From: Opitutia bacterium
Lineage (GTDB): Bacteria; Verrucomicrobiota; Verrucomicrobiia; Opitutales; UBA953
Length of the DNA: 64,000 bases
Direction of reading: 5' to 3'
Assembly (NCBI GenBank): GCA_947453335.1
Contig: CANGFP010000001.1
Span: 186,001 to 250,000 of the forward strand
Shown: positions 8,717-16,299 of the stretch, in pieces
Layout of the letters: every line of letters starts with the position of its first letter
Numbering within the stretch: position 1 is the stretch's first letter
Notes under the pieces: generated by a model
Told to the model about the DNA's origin: nothing
Databases searched by the model: none
What the model saw: only the letters and a program-made list of their open reading frames with translations
Position numbers and translations under genes: made by a program

Positions 8717-9298
8717 TTACTGCTTCTGCGCTCCGTCGGGCTTCCGGCCGAAGGCCTTGTTGTCGCCGGCGCCATCGGAATTCTGCTCGGCCTTCTTCTT
8801 GGGCTTCGGAGCCGGCTCGTCGGCCGGGGCGTCTTCGGCCGCCGGCTTCTTCTTCTGGTTCTTGGAGACTTCCTTGGCGACGGCCGAAGCGCCGGCCACG
8901 CCGGTCTCGACGGCGACCGCGGAAGCGGAAGCGCCGGCGGTGGCGCCGCCGCCGATGGCCTGGAGGCGCTTGACCTCCTCCATCGCGGCCTTGGCGGCCT
9001 CATTCGCGATCTGCGTGGCGGCATCGACGGAGTTGCCGACGATCGAGGCCGGGCTGCCGTCGGCGGGAGCGTCGGCGTCGGCGCCCTTCTTCTTCTTGGC
9101 CGGGGCCGGCGTGGTGCCGTCCTGCGGCGCGGCTTGGTCGGGCGTGGTCGCGTCGGCCGGGGTCGTCGTGGACTTCGACGACTTGGAAGACTTCGAGGTC
9201 GCCGTCTTCGACGTGGTCGTCTTGGACGTCGTCCCGCCGTTGTTGGCAGGTTGCGTGTTGGTCGCGGCGGCGAGCAGGGCGAGGACGAGCAGGTTCAT
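8717..9298 (-). CDS. Exported low-complexity Thr/Ser/Lys-rich protein
   Basis: A 193-residue protein with a short hydrophobic N-terminus (MNLLVLALLAAATNTQPA), a Thr/Ser/Lys repeat region at about 22-50 (units such as TSKTTTSK and SKSSKS), a KKKK run, a central helical part (about 85-115, ANEAAKAAMEEVKRLQAIGG), and a basic Lys/Pro-rich tail. Composition resembles the neighbour at 8316-8612, but no sequence domain is shared. The signal peptide lacks a clear basic n-region, so export is probable rather than certain. It has its own terminator at 8674-8695. Function unknown. Confidence 0.65.
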   Translation of the reverse strand: MNLLVLALLAAATNTQPANNGGTTSKTTTSKTATSKSSKSSKSTTTPADATTPDQAAPQDGTTPAPAKKKKGADADAPADGSPASIVGNSVDAATQIANEAAKAAMEEVKRLQAIGGGATAGASASAVAVETGVAGASAVAKEVSKNQKKKPAAEDAPADEPAPKPKKKAEQNSDGAGDNKAFGRKPDGAQKQ

Positions 9299-9332
9299 GA
9301 TGTATATGAAACACCATGACCGCCCCGAGGTT

Positions 9333-9701
9333 TCAACCCTTGTCGGGACGGAAGACGAAGAACACCGCCCCGAGGACGCAGAAAAACGCCCATAAGTAGT
9401 CCCATTTCCACTTTTCGCCTAGGAACAGGACCAGAAAGGGCACGAACACGAGCAAGGTGATGCATTCCTGGATGACCTTCAGTTGGGCGACCGAAAGGCC
9501 GCCGGCGGAGCCTAGACGGTTGGCCGGGACCATGATCAGGTATTCCAGCAGGGCGATGCCCCAGCTCGCGAGGGCCGCGACCCACCAGGCGCTTTCCTTC
9601 ATGGTGCGCAGGTGGCCATACCACGCGAACGTCATGAAGAGATTGGAGAGCGTCAGCAGCCCGATGGTCTGCAGCAACGTGCGAGGAGAGACGGTATCCA
9701 T
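9333..9701 (-). CDS. DMT-superfamily small membrane protein (DUF486)
   Basis: A 122-residue, four-helix membrane protein matching the DUF486 family of drug/metabolite-transporter relatives. Characteristic phrases are LTLSNLFMTFAWYGHLR near residue 18, ALLEYLIMVPANRLG near 50 and LSVAQLKVIQECITLLVF near 70. The ATG at 9701 gives a family-typical N-terminus; longer in-frame upstream sequence is Arg/Pro-rich and unlikely to be coding. The substrate of this family is not established. It lies 47 bp downstream of the end of the sialidase-like gene on the same strand and could share its transcript. Confidence 0.85.
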   Translation of the reverse strand: MDTVSPRTLLQTIGLLTLSNLFMTFAWYGHLRTMKESAWWVAALASWGIALLEYLIMVPANRLGSAGGLSVAQLKVIQECITLLVFVPFLVLFLGEKWKWDYLWAFFCVLGAVFFVFRPDKG

Positions 9702-9748
9702 GCCGGCAGCAAAGTCGCCTGTCCGAGGTAAGGCAAACCGTCTCGCGC

Positions 9749-10807
9749 TCAGAGGCCGGCTAGCGTGAAGGTCCGTAAGACGATCTCGCGGCGGTTGCGC
9801 GTGTAGGCGACGCGCAGGACGAGCTGGCCGTCCACGACGTCGAGCAGGGCCGAGGGGTAGGAGACTTCGCCTTTCGGCACTTCGTCCAGCCTGAGCAGGC
9901 GTTCCCAGGCGGAGCCGTCGATGCCGATGAGCACGGCGTCCAGTTGGAGGCGGTTGGGGCCAGGGTTCAGCACCAGCAGCTCGCGCCCGTCGGGGAGCCG
10001 CAACGCCTCCAGACCCGAGTTGGGGTTGGCTTGGCGCGGTTGCGCCGGACGGAGCGTCGACCACTTCCGGCCATCGTCGTCGGAGGTCGCGCGGGCCACG
10101 ACGCCTTCGCGCGTGCGTGCGTAAGCGACGAGGTGGCCGGCGCCGTGGTCGACGAGCGACGGCTGGATGGCGTTCAGCGCGGGGGCGTCATCGGCGGGCG
10201 TGGTGCGGCTCCAGTGCGCGGCGACGGTCCAGGCGCCCGGTTGGGAGCAGCGTTCGAAGTGGACGCGCCAGGGCTTTGCGCCGAGCGCGGACTCCGTGCT
10301 GCTGCCGAAGAGCACCGACCCATCCGGGCGGGCGAGCGCATGGCAACGGATCGGACCAAGGAAGCCTGCAGGCAGCGGCTGGGCCGGGGACCAGGTGAGG
10401 CCGCCGTCGGCGGACTGACGGCACCAGCCAGCCCAGTCCGGGATTCGTTTGGCTACCTTATAGAAGAGCGTGAGCGTGCGGTCGGGGCCGACGAAGAGGA
10501 CAGGATTCCAGCAAGGCACGCCGGGGTGGGCGGCGACGGTGCTTGGGCGTGCCCAGGCCCGCGACCCTGGCTGCTGTCGGGTAAAGCGGATGACCACATC
10601 GTCCGCCCCTTCTTTGGTGCCCGAGAACCACGCCGCGGCCAGGCAGCCATCGGGCAGCTTGACCAAGGTGGAGGCGTGGCACTCGGGGCCGGCTCCGTCG
10701 CTTAAGATGGTTTCCGAGCCGAAAACGGCCGTCGGCCGGGTGGGCGACGCGCAGCCCCCGAGCAAGAAGCCCGTCAGGAGGAGGATTGCGGCGAAGGGCC
10801 GGCGCAT
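9749..10807 (-). CDS. Sialidase-family (BNR repeat) lipoprotein
   Basis: A 352-residue predicted lipoprotein (LLTGFLLGGC, lipid Cys at 19) with a sialidase-type beta-propeller. Two Asp boxes are visible: SADGGLTWS near residue 131 and SDDDGRKWS near 240. The N-terminal phrase SDGAGPECHASTLVKLPDG and the later CWNPVLF and FGSSTES resemble the exo-sialidase-like BNR families common in Verrucomicrobiota and Bacteroidota. A true sialidase needs an arginine triad, which could not be confirmed by eye, so the substrate may be another glycan. The ATG at 10807 is 62 bp from the divergent carbonic anhydrase gene. Confidence 0.75.
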   Translation of the reverse strand: MRRPFAAILLLTGFLLGGCASPTRPTAVFGSETILSDGAGPECHASTLVKLPDGCLAAAWFSGTKEGADDVVIRFTRQQPGSRAWARPSTVAAHPGVPCWNPVLFVGPDRTLTLFYKVAKRIPDWAGWCRQSADGGLTWSPAQPLPAGFLGPIRCHALARPDGSVLFGSSTESALGAKPWRVHFERCSQPGAWTVAAHWSRTTPADDAPALNAIQPSLVDHGAGHLVAYARTREGVVARATSDDDGRKWSTLRPAQPRQANPNSGLEALRLPDGRELLVLNPGPNRLQLDAVLIGIDGSAWERLLRLDEVPKGEVSYPSALLDVVDGQLVLRVAYTRNRREIVLRTFTLAGL

Positions 10808-10869
10808 GCACAGGCAATAAAACCTCTCAAACGGCTTGCAACGCTACGTTCTTCCGCACCTTCCACGGC

Positions 10870-11517
10870 ATGCCGAAGATCCGCGAGTTGTTCACCCAGA
10901 ACCAAGCCTGGTCGGAGGACATTCGCCGGAAGACCCCGGAGTTCTTCGAGGTCCTCTCGAAGCAGCAGAGCCCGCGCTTCCTCTGGATCGGTTGCGCCGA
11001 CAGCCGCGTCCCCGCGAACGAGATCGTCGGCCTCCTCCCCGGCGAGCTCTTCGTCCACCGCAACGTCGCCAACCTCGTCATCCACACGGACCTCAACTGC
11101 CTGTCGGTGCTGCAGTACGCCGTCGACGCGCTCAAGGTCGAGCACGTGATCGTCTGCGGCCACTACGGCTGCGGCGGCGTGCAGGCCTCGCTGGAACGGC
11201 GCAAGCTCGGCCTCATCGACAACTGGCTGCGTCACATCCGCGACGTCCACCATAAGCATGTCATGGCCGTCGAGAACGTGCTCGGGCCCGCGAAGCTGGA
11301 CACGCTCTGCGAGCTCAACGTGATCGAGCAGGCCTACAACGTCTGCCACACCACCGTCGTGCAGGACGCCTGGGCGCGCGGCCAGAAGGTCCAGGTGCAT
11401 GGCTGGATCTACGGCCTGCGCGATGGCCTGCTCAAGGACCTCGGCATGAACGTCTCCGCGTTGGAGGAGATCACGCCCGTCTACGGCAAGGCCTTGGCCC
11501 GCTACCATAAGGGCTAA
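10870..11517 (+). CDS. can: Beta-class carbonic anhydrase
   Basis: A 215-residue zinc enzyme that interconverts CO2 and bicarbonate in the cytoplasm. Zinc ligands and the Asp/Arg dyad are in place: GCADSRVP near residue 41 and HYGCGG near 98. It ends with HGWIYGLRDGLL, typical of the beta class. The ATG at 10870 gives MPKIRELF; the open frame continues 28 codons upstream through non-family sequence. It has no signal peptide, so it acts in the cytoplasm. radC follows after 55 bp on the same strand. The gene symbol reflects the general bacterial beta-CA name. Confidence 0.93.
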   Translation: MPKIRELFTQNQAWSEDIRRKTPEFFEVLSKQQSPRFLWIGCADSRVPANEIVGLLPGELFVHRNVANLVIHTDLNCLSVLQYAVDALKVEHVIVCGHYGCGGVQASLERRKLGLIDNWLRHIRDVHHKHVMAVENVLGPAKLDTLCELNVIEQAYNVCHTTVVQDAWARGQKVQVHGWIYGLRDGLLKDLGMNVSALEEITPVYGKALARYHKG

Positions 11518-11572
11518 CCCTTGGGGCGGATGGGCCGTTGCGCGGCCACCCGGCCGTTCGTTGCCTCGGTGG

Positions 11573-12253
11573 ATGAACTCCGACGACCGACCGCGCGAGC
11601 GCCTCGCCAAGCTGGGTCCGCGGGCCTTGATGGACGCCGAGCTCTTCGCGCTGCTCATCGGCTCGGGCACCAAAGGCGCGCCCGTCGAGCAGGTCTCCCG
11701 CGCGTTGCTCGCGGAGGCCGGCGGACTGGCGCCGATGGCCACGTGGGAAGCCGCGGACTTCGCGCGCGTGCATGGCCTGGGGCCGGCGAAGGCCGCGGAA
11801 CTGGCGGCCGTGATGGAGCTCGCCCGGCGGATCCGCGAGCGCGCGCAGGACCCCGGGGAGAAACTCGACGCCCCGCATAAGGTCTGGGCGCGGATGGAGC
11901 CCTTGGCAGCAGGGCTCACGGTGGAGAAATGCTGGGTGCTGTGCCTGAACCGCCGCAACCGTCTGCTGGCCCTGCAGGAGGTCAGTTCCGGCACCGCGAC
12001 CAGCGCGCTGCTCCATCCGCGCGAGGTCTTCCGCCAGGCCCTGCGGCATGGAGCCCCCGCCGCGATCGTCGCGCATAACCACCCGAGCGGCGACCCTACG
12101 CCCAGCGGCGCGGACCGGGCCGTCACGCGCCAGCTCACGGACGCAGGGCGCGTCGTCGGGGTCGAGCTCCTGGATCATGTGGTCCTGGGCCGACCGGAGG
12201 CCGATCCGGGAGGAAAAGGCTGGTTCAGCTTCGGGGAAGCAGGGTTGATTTAG
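11573..12253 (+). CDS. radC: RadC-family JAB/MPN-domain protein
   Basis: A 226-residue protein with an N-terminal helix-hairpin-helix-like part (DRPRERLAKLGPRALMDAELFALLIGSG inside residues 4-31, then FARVHGLGPAKAAELAAV) and a C-terminal JAB/MPN metalloprotease-like domain with its zinc motif AHNHPSGDPTPSGAD near residue 164. The length is normal for RadC. Despite the name, a role in recombination repair is disputed and the biochemical function is unknown. It is chosen from ATG 11573; an ATG four codons upstream also exists. It is a stand-alone chromosomal copy, not beside phage or plasmid genes. Confidence 0.9.
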   Translation: MNSDDRPRERLAKLGPRALMDAELFALLIGSGTKGAPVEQVSRALLAEAGGLAPMATWEAADFARVHGLGPAKAAELAAVMELARRIRERAQDPGEKLDAPHKVWARMEPLAAGLTVEKCWVLCLNRRNRLLALQEVSSGTATSALLHPREVFRQALRHGAPAAIVAHNHPSGDPTPSGADRAVTRQLTDAGRVVGVELLDHVVLGRPEADPGGKGWFSFGEAGLI

Positions 12254-12292
12254 GGGAACTTCCCTAAAGGCTTGGGGGTCTACCCCTGCAGC

Positions 12293-14644
12293 ATGCCCCT
12301 TGCCCGCAACCTCAAGATCGTCGGCGTCGTCGCCGCCCTTGGCCTCGTCGCCGTCGGCGTCCGCCAAGGCCAGCGCTATTACAAGAAGAACCTGGCCGCG
12401 CCCCGGACGGGCGAGGTCGTGTACCGCGAAGATTGCCTGCGCTGCCACGGCGCGGAGGGGCAGGGCGTCGCCGGCAAGGCCGACGAACCCCTGGTCGGCG
12501 AGAAGTCGGTCGCTTCGCTGGCCAGGTACATCGCGCGCGAGATGCCGGAGAACGACCCCGGCACCCTGTCGCTGGCCGATGCGACCGCCTCCGCCGAGTT
12601 CATCCACCAGGCCTTCTATTCGGCGGAAGCCCGCGCCCGCAACCATCCGCCGCGCATCGAGCTCGCGCACCTGACCGTGCGCCAGTACCGCGAAAGCGTC
12701 GCCGACCTCCTTGGCTCGCTCCGGGGCGCCTCTGCCGCCGTCGGGTCCGGCGGCCTCGCCGGTTCGTACCGCGAGCGCCCCGAGCGCGATCCCGCCAAAC
12801 CCGACCAGAACCGTCCCGAGGTCCGCTTCAAGGAGCAGGTCGACCCCGTGATCGATTTCGACTTCGGCCCGAACGCGCCGCCCAAGGGCACCTACGCCGC
12901 GCAGTTCGCGATCAACTGGAGCGGCTCGCTCCTCGTCCCCGACACCGGCGAGTACGAGTTCCGCGTCACCTCCCCCAACGGCGTGCGCCTGTACGTCAAC
13001 CCGCCCGACAACGGCAACGAGAAGAACGCGCTCATCGACCTCTGGGTGAGCTCGGGCATGTCGCGTTCCGGCCAGGCGCCGGCGTTCCTCCTCGGCGGCC
13101 GCAGCTACCCCCTCAAGGTCGAGTTCTTCAAGTACAAGGACAAGACCGCCGCGCTCAAGCTGGAGTGGCGTCCGCCCGGCGGCGATTGGGTCGTGATCCC
13201 GAGCGAGAACCTCTCGCCCAAGTACTCCTCCTTCGTGCACGTCGTCTCGGTCCCCTTGCCGCCCGACGACGCCAGCGTCGGCTACGAGCGCGGAGCCTCG
13301 GTTTCGCGCGAGTGGACGGAGGCCGTCGCCAAGGGCGCCCAGCAGGTCTCGGCCCTGGTCGGCCCGAACCTCTTCGCCTTCGCCGGCACCAAGCCCGACG
13401 CGCCGGACCGCGCCGACAAGCTCAAGGCGTTCTCGCTCCGCTTCGCCCAGCTCGCCTACCGCCGTCCGCTGACCGCCGGGCAGAAGGCCGACCTCGAGCG
13501 CATCTACGCGCCCGACGTGCCCCCGGAGGTCGCCGCCAAGCGCGCCTTCATCTTCACGCTCTCCAGCCCGTACTTCCTCTATCCCGGCATCGGTCCGCAG
13601 GACGATTTCGCCGTGGCCTCGCGCCTGGCGCTCGCGCTCTGGGACTCGGTGCCCGATGCGCCGCTGCTCCAGGCCGCGGCCGCCGGCCAGCTGAACACCG
13701 AGGCGCAGGTGCGCAAGCACGCCCAGCGCATGCTGAAGGACCCGCGCGCCAAGGCCAAGCTGCGCGACTTCCTCCATCATTGGCTGCATGTCGAGGAAGG
13801 CGCCGAGATCGCCAAGGACCAGAAGGAATACCCCGGTTTCGACCAAGGCGTCGTCATGGACCTCCGGACCTCGCTCGACCTCTTCGCCGAAGCCGTCGTC
13901 TGGTCGGAGCCGTCCGACTACCGCCAGCTCCTGCTGGGCGACACCATCCTCATGAACGAACGCCTCGCCAAGTTCTACGGCCAGAAGGTTGCGGCCGGCG
14001 CCGGCTTCCAACCCGTGCGCATGGACCCCGAGCAGCGCGCCGGCGTGCTCACGCACCCGTACGTGCTCGCCACCTTCTCCTACACCAAGTCCTCCTCGCC
14101 GATCCACCGCGGCGTGTTCGTCACGCGCAACATCCTCGGCCGCATGCTGAAGCCGCCGCCCATGGCGATCGCCTTCATGGACGACAAGTTCGACCCCTCG
14201 TTCACCATGCGCGAGAAGGTGACCGAGCTCACGGCCAAGCCCGCCTGCCAGTCCTGCCACGTCACCATCAACCCCCTCGGCTTCAGCTTCGAGCGCTTCG
14301 ACGCCGTCGGCCGCGTGCGCGCGACCGACAACCGCAAGCCCGTGGACGCCGTCGCCGACTACACCACCTCCGACGGGAACGTCATCAAGCTCACCGGCGC
14401 GCGGGACGTCGGGAAGCACGCCGCGGAGAGCGCGGCCGGCCAGGCCGGCTTCGTCCGCAACCTCTTCCAGTCGCTCGTGAAGCAGCCGCCCACCGCCTAT
14501 TCCCCTGGGCTCCTCGGCCAGCTGACGGACCGCTTCCGCGCGGATAATTTCCACGTCCGCAACCTCGCGGTCGAGGTCGCCGTCGTCGCGGCCCTGCGCC
14601 CGACCCAGACCGCGCCCGCCGCGCCCAGCCCTTCCAGCCGCTAA
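12293..14644 (+). CDS. PVC-type cytochrome/PA14/DUF1592-family protein
   Basis: A 783-residue exported or membrane-anchored protein (hydrophobic segment at residues 8-23). Order of parts: one c-heme site CLRCH (48-52); a DUF1587-like segment (LTVRQYRESVADLLG, near 128); a PA14-like beta domain at about 190-320 (FAINWSGSLLVPDTGEYEFRV inside); DUF1595-like (RFAQLAYRRPLT, near 390); DUF1592; DUF1588 (HRGVFVTRNILGR, near 610); and DUF1585 (FVRNLFQSLVKQPPTAY) near the end. A second CxxCH, CQSCH, occurs near residue 655. Such proteins are abundant in Planctomycetota and Verrucomicrobiota and are thought to be redox proteins linked to polymer use, but none is well characterised. The DUF1552 gene starts 4 bp after its stop, the usual arrangement. 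Confidence 0.9.
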   Translation: MPLARNLKIVGVVAALGLVAVGVRQGQRYYKKNLAAPRTGEVVYREDCLRCHGAEGQGVAGKADEPLVGEKSVASLARYIAREMPENDPGTLSLADATASAEFIHQAFYSAEARARNHPPRIELAHLTVRQYRESVADLLGSLRGASAAVGSGGLAGSYRERPERDPAKPDQNRPEVRFKEQVDPVIDFDFGPNAPPKGTYAAQFAINWSGSLLVPDTGEYEFRVTSPNGVRLYVNPPDNGNEKNALIDLWVSSGMSRSGQAPAFLLGGRSYPLKVEFFKYKDKTAALKLEWRPPGGDWVVIPSENLSPKYSSFVHVVSVPLPPDDASVGYERGASVSREWTEAVAKGAQQVSALVGPNLFAFAGTKPDAPDRADKLKAFSLRFAQLAYRRPLTAGQKADLERIYAPDVPPEVAAKRAFIFTLSSPYFLYPGIGPQDDFAVASRLALALWDSVPDAPLLQAAAAGQLNTEAQVRKHAQRMLKDPRAKAKLRDFLHHWLHVEEGAEIAKDQKEYPGFDQGVVMDLRTSLDLFAEAVVWSEPSDYRQLLLGDTILMNERLAKFYGQKVAAGAGFQPVRMDPEQRAGVLTHPYVLATFSYTKSSSPIHRGVFVTRNILGRMLKPPPMAIAFMDDKFDPSFTMREKVTELTAKPACQSCHVTINPLGFSFERFDAVGRVRATDNRKPVDAVADYTTSDGNVIKLTGARDVGKHAAESAAGQAGFVRNLFQSLVKQPPTAYSPGLLGQLTDRFRADNFHVRNLAVEVAVVAALRPTQTAPAAPSPSSR

Positions 14645-14648
14645 GACC

Positions 14649-15965
14649 ATGACGCTCCAACATCGCAGGGATTTCCTCCGTCGCCTCGGCCTCTCGGCCG
14701 CTGCGCTGCCGCTCCTCGGGGGCCTCGCGTCCCTCGGCGCGGCCGAACCCGCCGCCGCCCGCCGCCAGCGCGTCATCTTCGTCTTCTCTCCGAACGGCAC
14801 CGTTCCGCCGGCCTTCTGGCCGGACGAGGAAGGCTCCAGCTTCAGGCTCAAGCCGATCATGAAGCCGTTCGAGCCGTTCAAGGACCGGATGCTCACGCTC
14901 AAGGGCGTCAACAACCGCGTCCGCGGCGACGGCGATTCGCACATGCGCGGCATGAGCTGCCTGCTTACCGGCATCGAGCTCTTCCCTGGCAACATCATGG
15001 GCGGCGGCGGTGCGCCCGCCGGCTGGGCCAGCGGCCCGTCGATCGACCAGGTCCTCCGCAACTACCTGCAGTCCAAGCCCGGGACCAAGACCCGCCTCGG
15101 CTCGCTCGAGATCGGCGTCGCCGTCGGCAACCGCGCCGACCCCTGGACGCGCTGGAGCTACGCCGGCCCGAACCAGCCCGTCGCGCCCGTCTCGAGCCCG
15201 TATGAGCTCTTCGATAAGCTCTACGGCTCCATGAAGGAGGGCGAGAACCTTGGCTCCGTGCTCGACGGCCTCAAGGGCGACATCGCCAAGGTCGCCGCCG
15301 CCGTCGACCAAGCCGACCGCGCCTTGCTCGACCAGCACGTCACCGCTTTGCGCGAACTGGAGCGCGGCCTCAAGGAAAGCCAGTCGCAGGCCGCCCTGCA
15401 GGTGCCGCCTCCGCCGGAAGCGGGCGTACCCCTCGACAACGACAGCATCCCGAAGATCACGCGCCTCCAGACCGAGCTGCTTCTCAGCGCGTTCCGGAAC
15501 GACCTGGCGCGCGTCTCGACCTTCCAGTTCACGAACTCCGTCGGCGGCGCCCGCATGAAGTGGATCGGCGTCGAAGAGGGCCACCATTCGCTCTCGCACG
15601 ACCCCGACCTCAACACGGGGTCCGTCGAGAAGTTGATCAAGATCAACACCTGGTTCGCCGAGCAGGTCGCCTACCTCGCGAAGTGCCTGCAGGAGACCCC
15701 CGAGCCCGATGGCCGCGGTAACATGCTCGACAACACCACCATCGTCTGGACGAACGAGCTCGGGAAGGGCAACAGCCACACGCACGAGGACATCCCTTGG
15801 GTGCTCATCGGCGGCGGCCTGGGCTTCAGGACCGGCCGGGCGCTCAAGTTCAAGAAGGAGCCCCACAACCGCCTCCTCATGGCCATCGCCCAAGGCTTCG
15901 GTCATCCGATGAAGACCTTCGGCAACCCGACCCTCTGCGAGGGCGGGGCGCTCAAGCTGGGTTGA
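14649..15965 (+). CDS. DUF1552 protein with Tat-type signal
   Basis: A 438-residue DUF1552 protein, the standard partner of DUF1592 proteins. The N-terminus HRRDFLRRLGLSAAALPLLGG has a twin-arginine-like signal, implying export in folded form. The body contains VIFVFSPNGTVPPAFWP near 40, MLTLKGVNNRV near 80, IDQVLRNYL and TIVWTNELGKGNSHTHEDIPWV near 370. This resembles alkaline-phosphatase-like DUF1501/1552 folds that have no proven activity. It is translationally close to the upstream gene (4 bp), so the two are an operon. The hairpin region at 15980-16036 follows and may end the transcript. Confidence 0.9.
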   Translation: MTLQHRRDFLRRLGLSAAALPLLGGLASLGAAEPAAARRQRVIFVFSPNGTVPPAFWPDEEGSSFRLKPIMKPFEPFKDRMLTLKGVNNRVRGDGDSHMRGMSCLLTGIELFPGNIMGGGGAPAGWASGPSIDQVLRNYLQSKPGTKTRLGSLEIGVAVGNRADPWTRWSYAGPNQPVAPVSSPYELFDKLYGSMKEGENLGSVLDGLKGDIAKVAAAVDQADRALLDQHVTALRELERGLKESQSQAALQVPPPPEAGVPLDNDSIPKITRLQTELLLSAFRNDLARVSTFQFTNSVGGARMKWIGVEEGHHSLSHDPDLNTGSVEKLIKINTWFAEQVAYLAKCLQETPEPDGRGNMLDNTTIVWTNELGKGNSHTHEDIPWVLIGGGLGFRTGRALKFKKEPHNRLLMAIAQGFGHPMKTFGNPTLCEGGALKLG

Positions 15966-16299
15966 GGGAGAGGATCGCCGAGTGCTGATTGCAGAGGGGG
16001 CCTTCCCCTGAACTCGGGCATCTGCAATCGGTGCTCTCTTCTTAAAGGGTCCCCCGCCTGTGCCGGTTCCGATTGGAGCTCCAGTATTTCCTGGATTAAG
16101 GTGGGCGGTACGTTGCCACGGCTCGGACGAGGCCGGTCGGGTCGCACCTCCCGATTATTATGTTCGTAGGAGACGGAGGCTGCCGCGGTTATCGAACACT
16201 GCAGGGGACGTTCAACATGTCAGGAACCGACCGGAAAAGCAAGCCGCTGCTGGCGAAAAACGGGTTCGATTCCGCCTAGGTCCGGGTTACCAAGGAGCC
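15966..16299. other. Intergenic region with imperfect hairpin; no gene seen
   Basis: About 330 bp without a convincing gene. It starts with an imperfect 16-bp inverted repeat (15980-15995 with 16021-16036, a few mismatches or G-U pairs) enclosing a small GC hairpin (15995-16000 with 16005-16009). This could act as a terminator for the DUF1592/DUF1552 operon, although only CTCTTCTT follows. Further on there is a 10-bp palindrome at 16074-16083. Base use is less G+C-biased at third positions than in neighbouring genes. The remainder presumably holds the promoter of the SGNH hydrolase gene; no clear -35/-10 pair was identified. Confidence 0.5.
15980..16036 (+). terminator. Possible terminator hairpin after the DUF1552 gene
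   Basis: Imperfect long stem (15980-15995 with 16021-16036) with an inner GC-rich hairpin, 14 bp past the stop codon. The U-tract is weak (TCTTCTT), so it may instead be a repeat element. Confidence 0.4.

Noticed and set aside
11573-12253. radC as a sign of a phage or plasmid defence island
   Set aside because: Phage and plasmid RadC-like genes exist, but this one lies among ordinary chromosomal genes without repeats, integrases or restriction genes.
11471-15061. A long minus-strand open frame opposite the carbonic anhydrase, RadC and DUF1592 genes
   Set aside because: Spans four real genes on the other strand and shows no protein motif.
15902-16147. A short minus-strand frame in the 15966-16299 gap
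   Set aside because: It overlaps the end of the DUF1552 gene, has no Shine-Dalgarno sequence and no recognisable feature. A decayed gene is possible but not supported.
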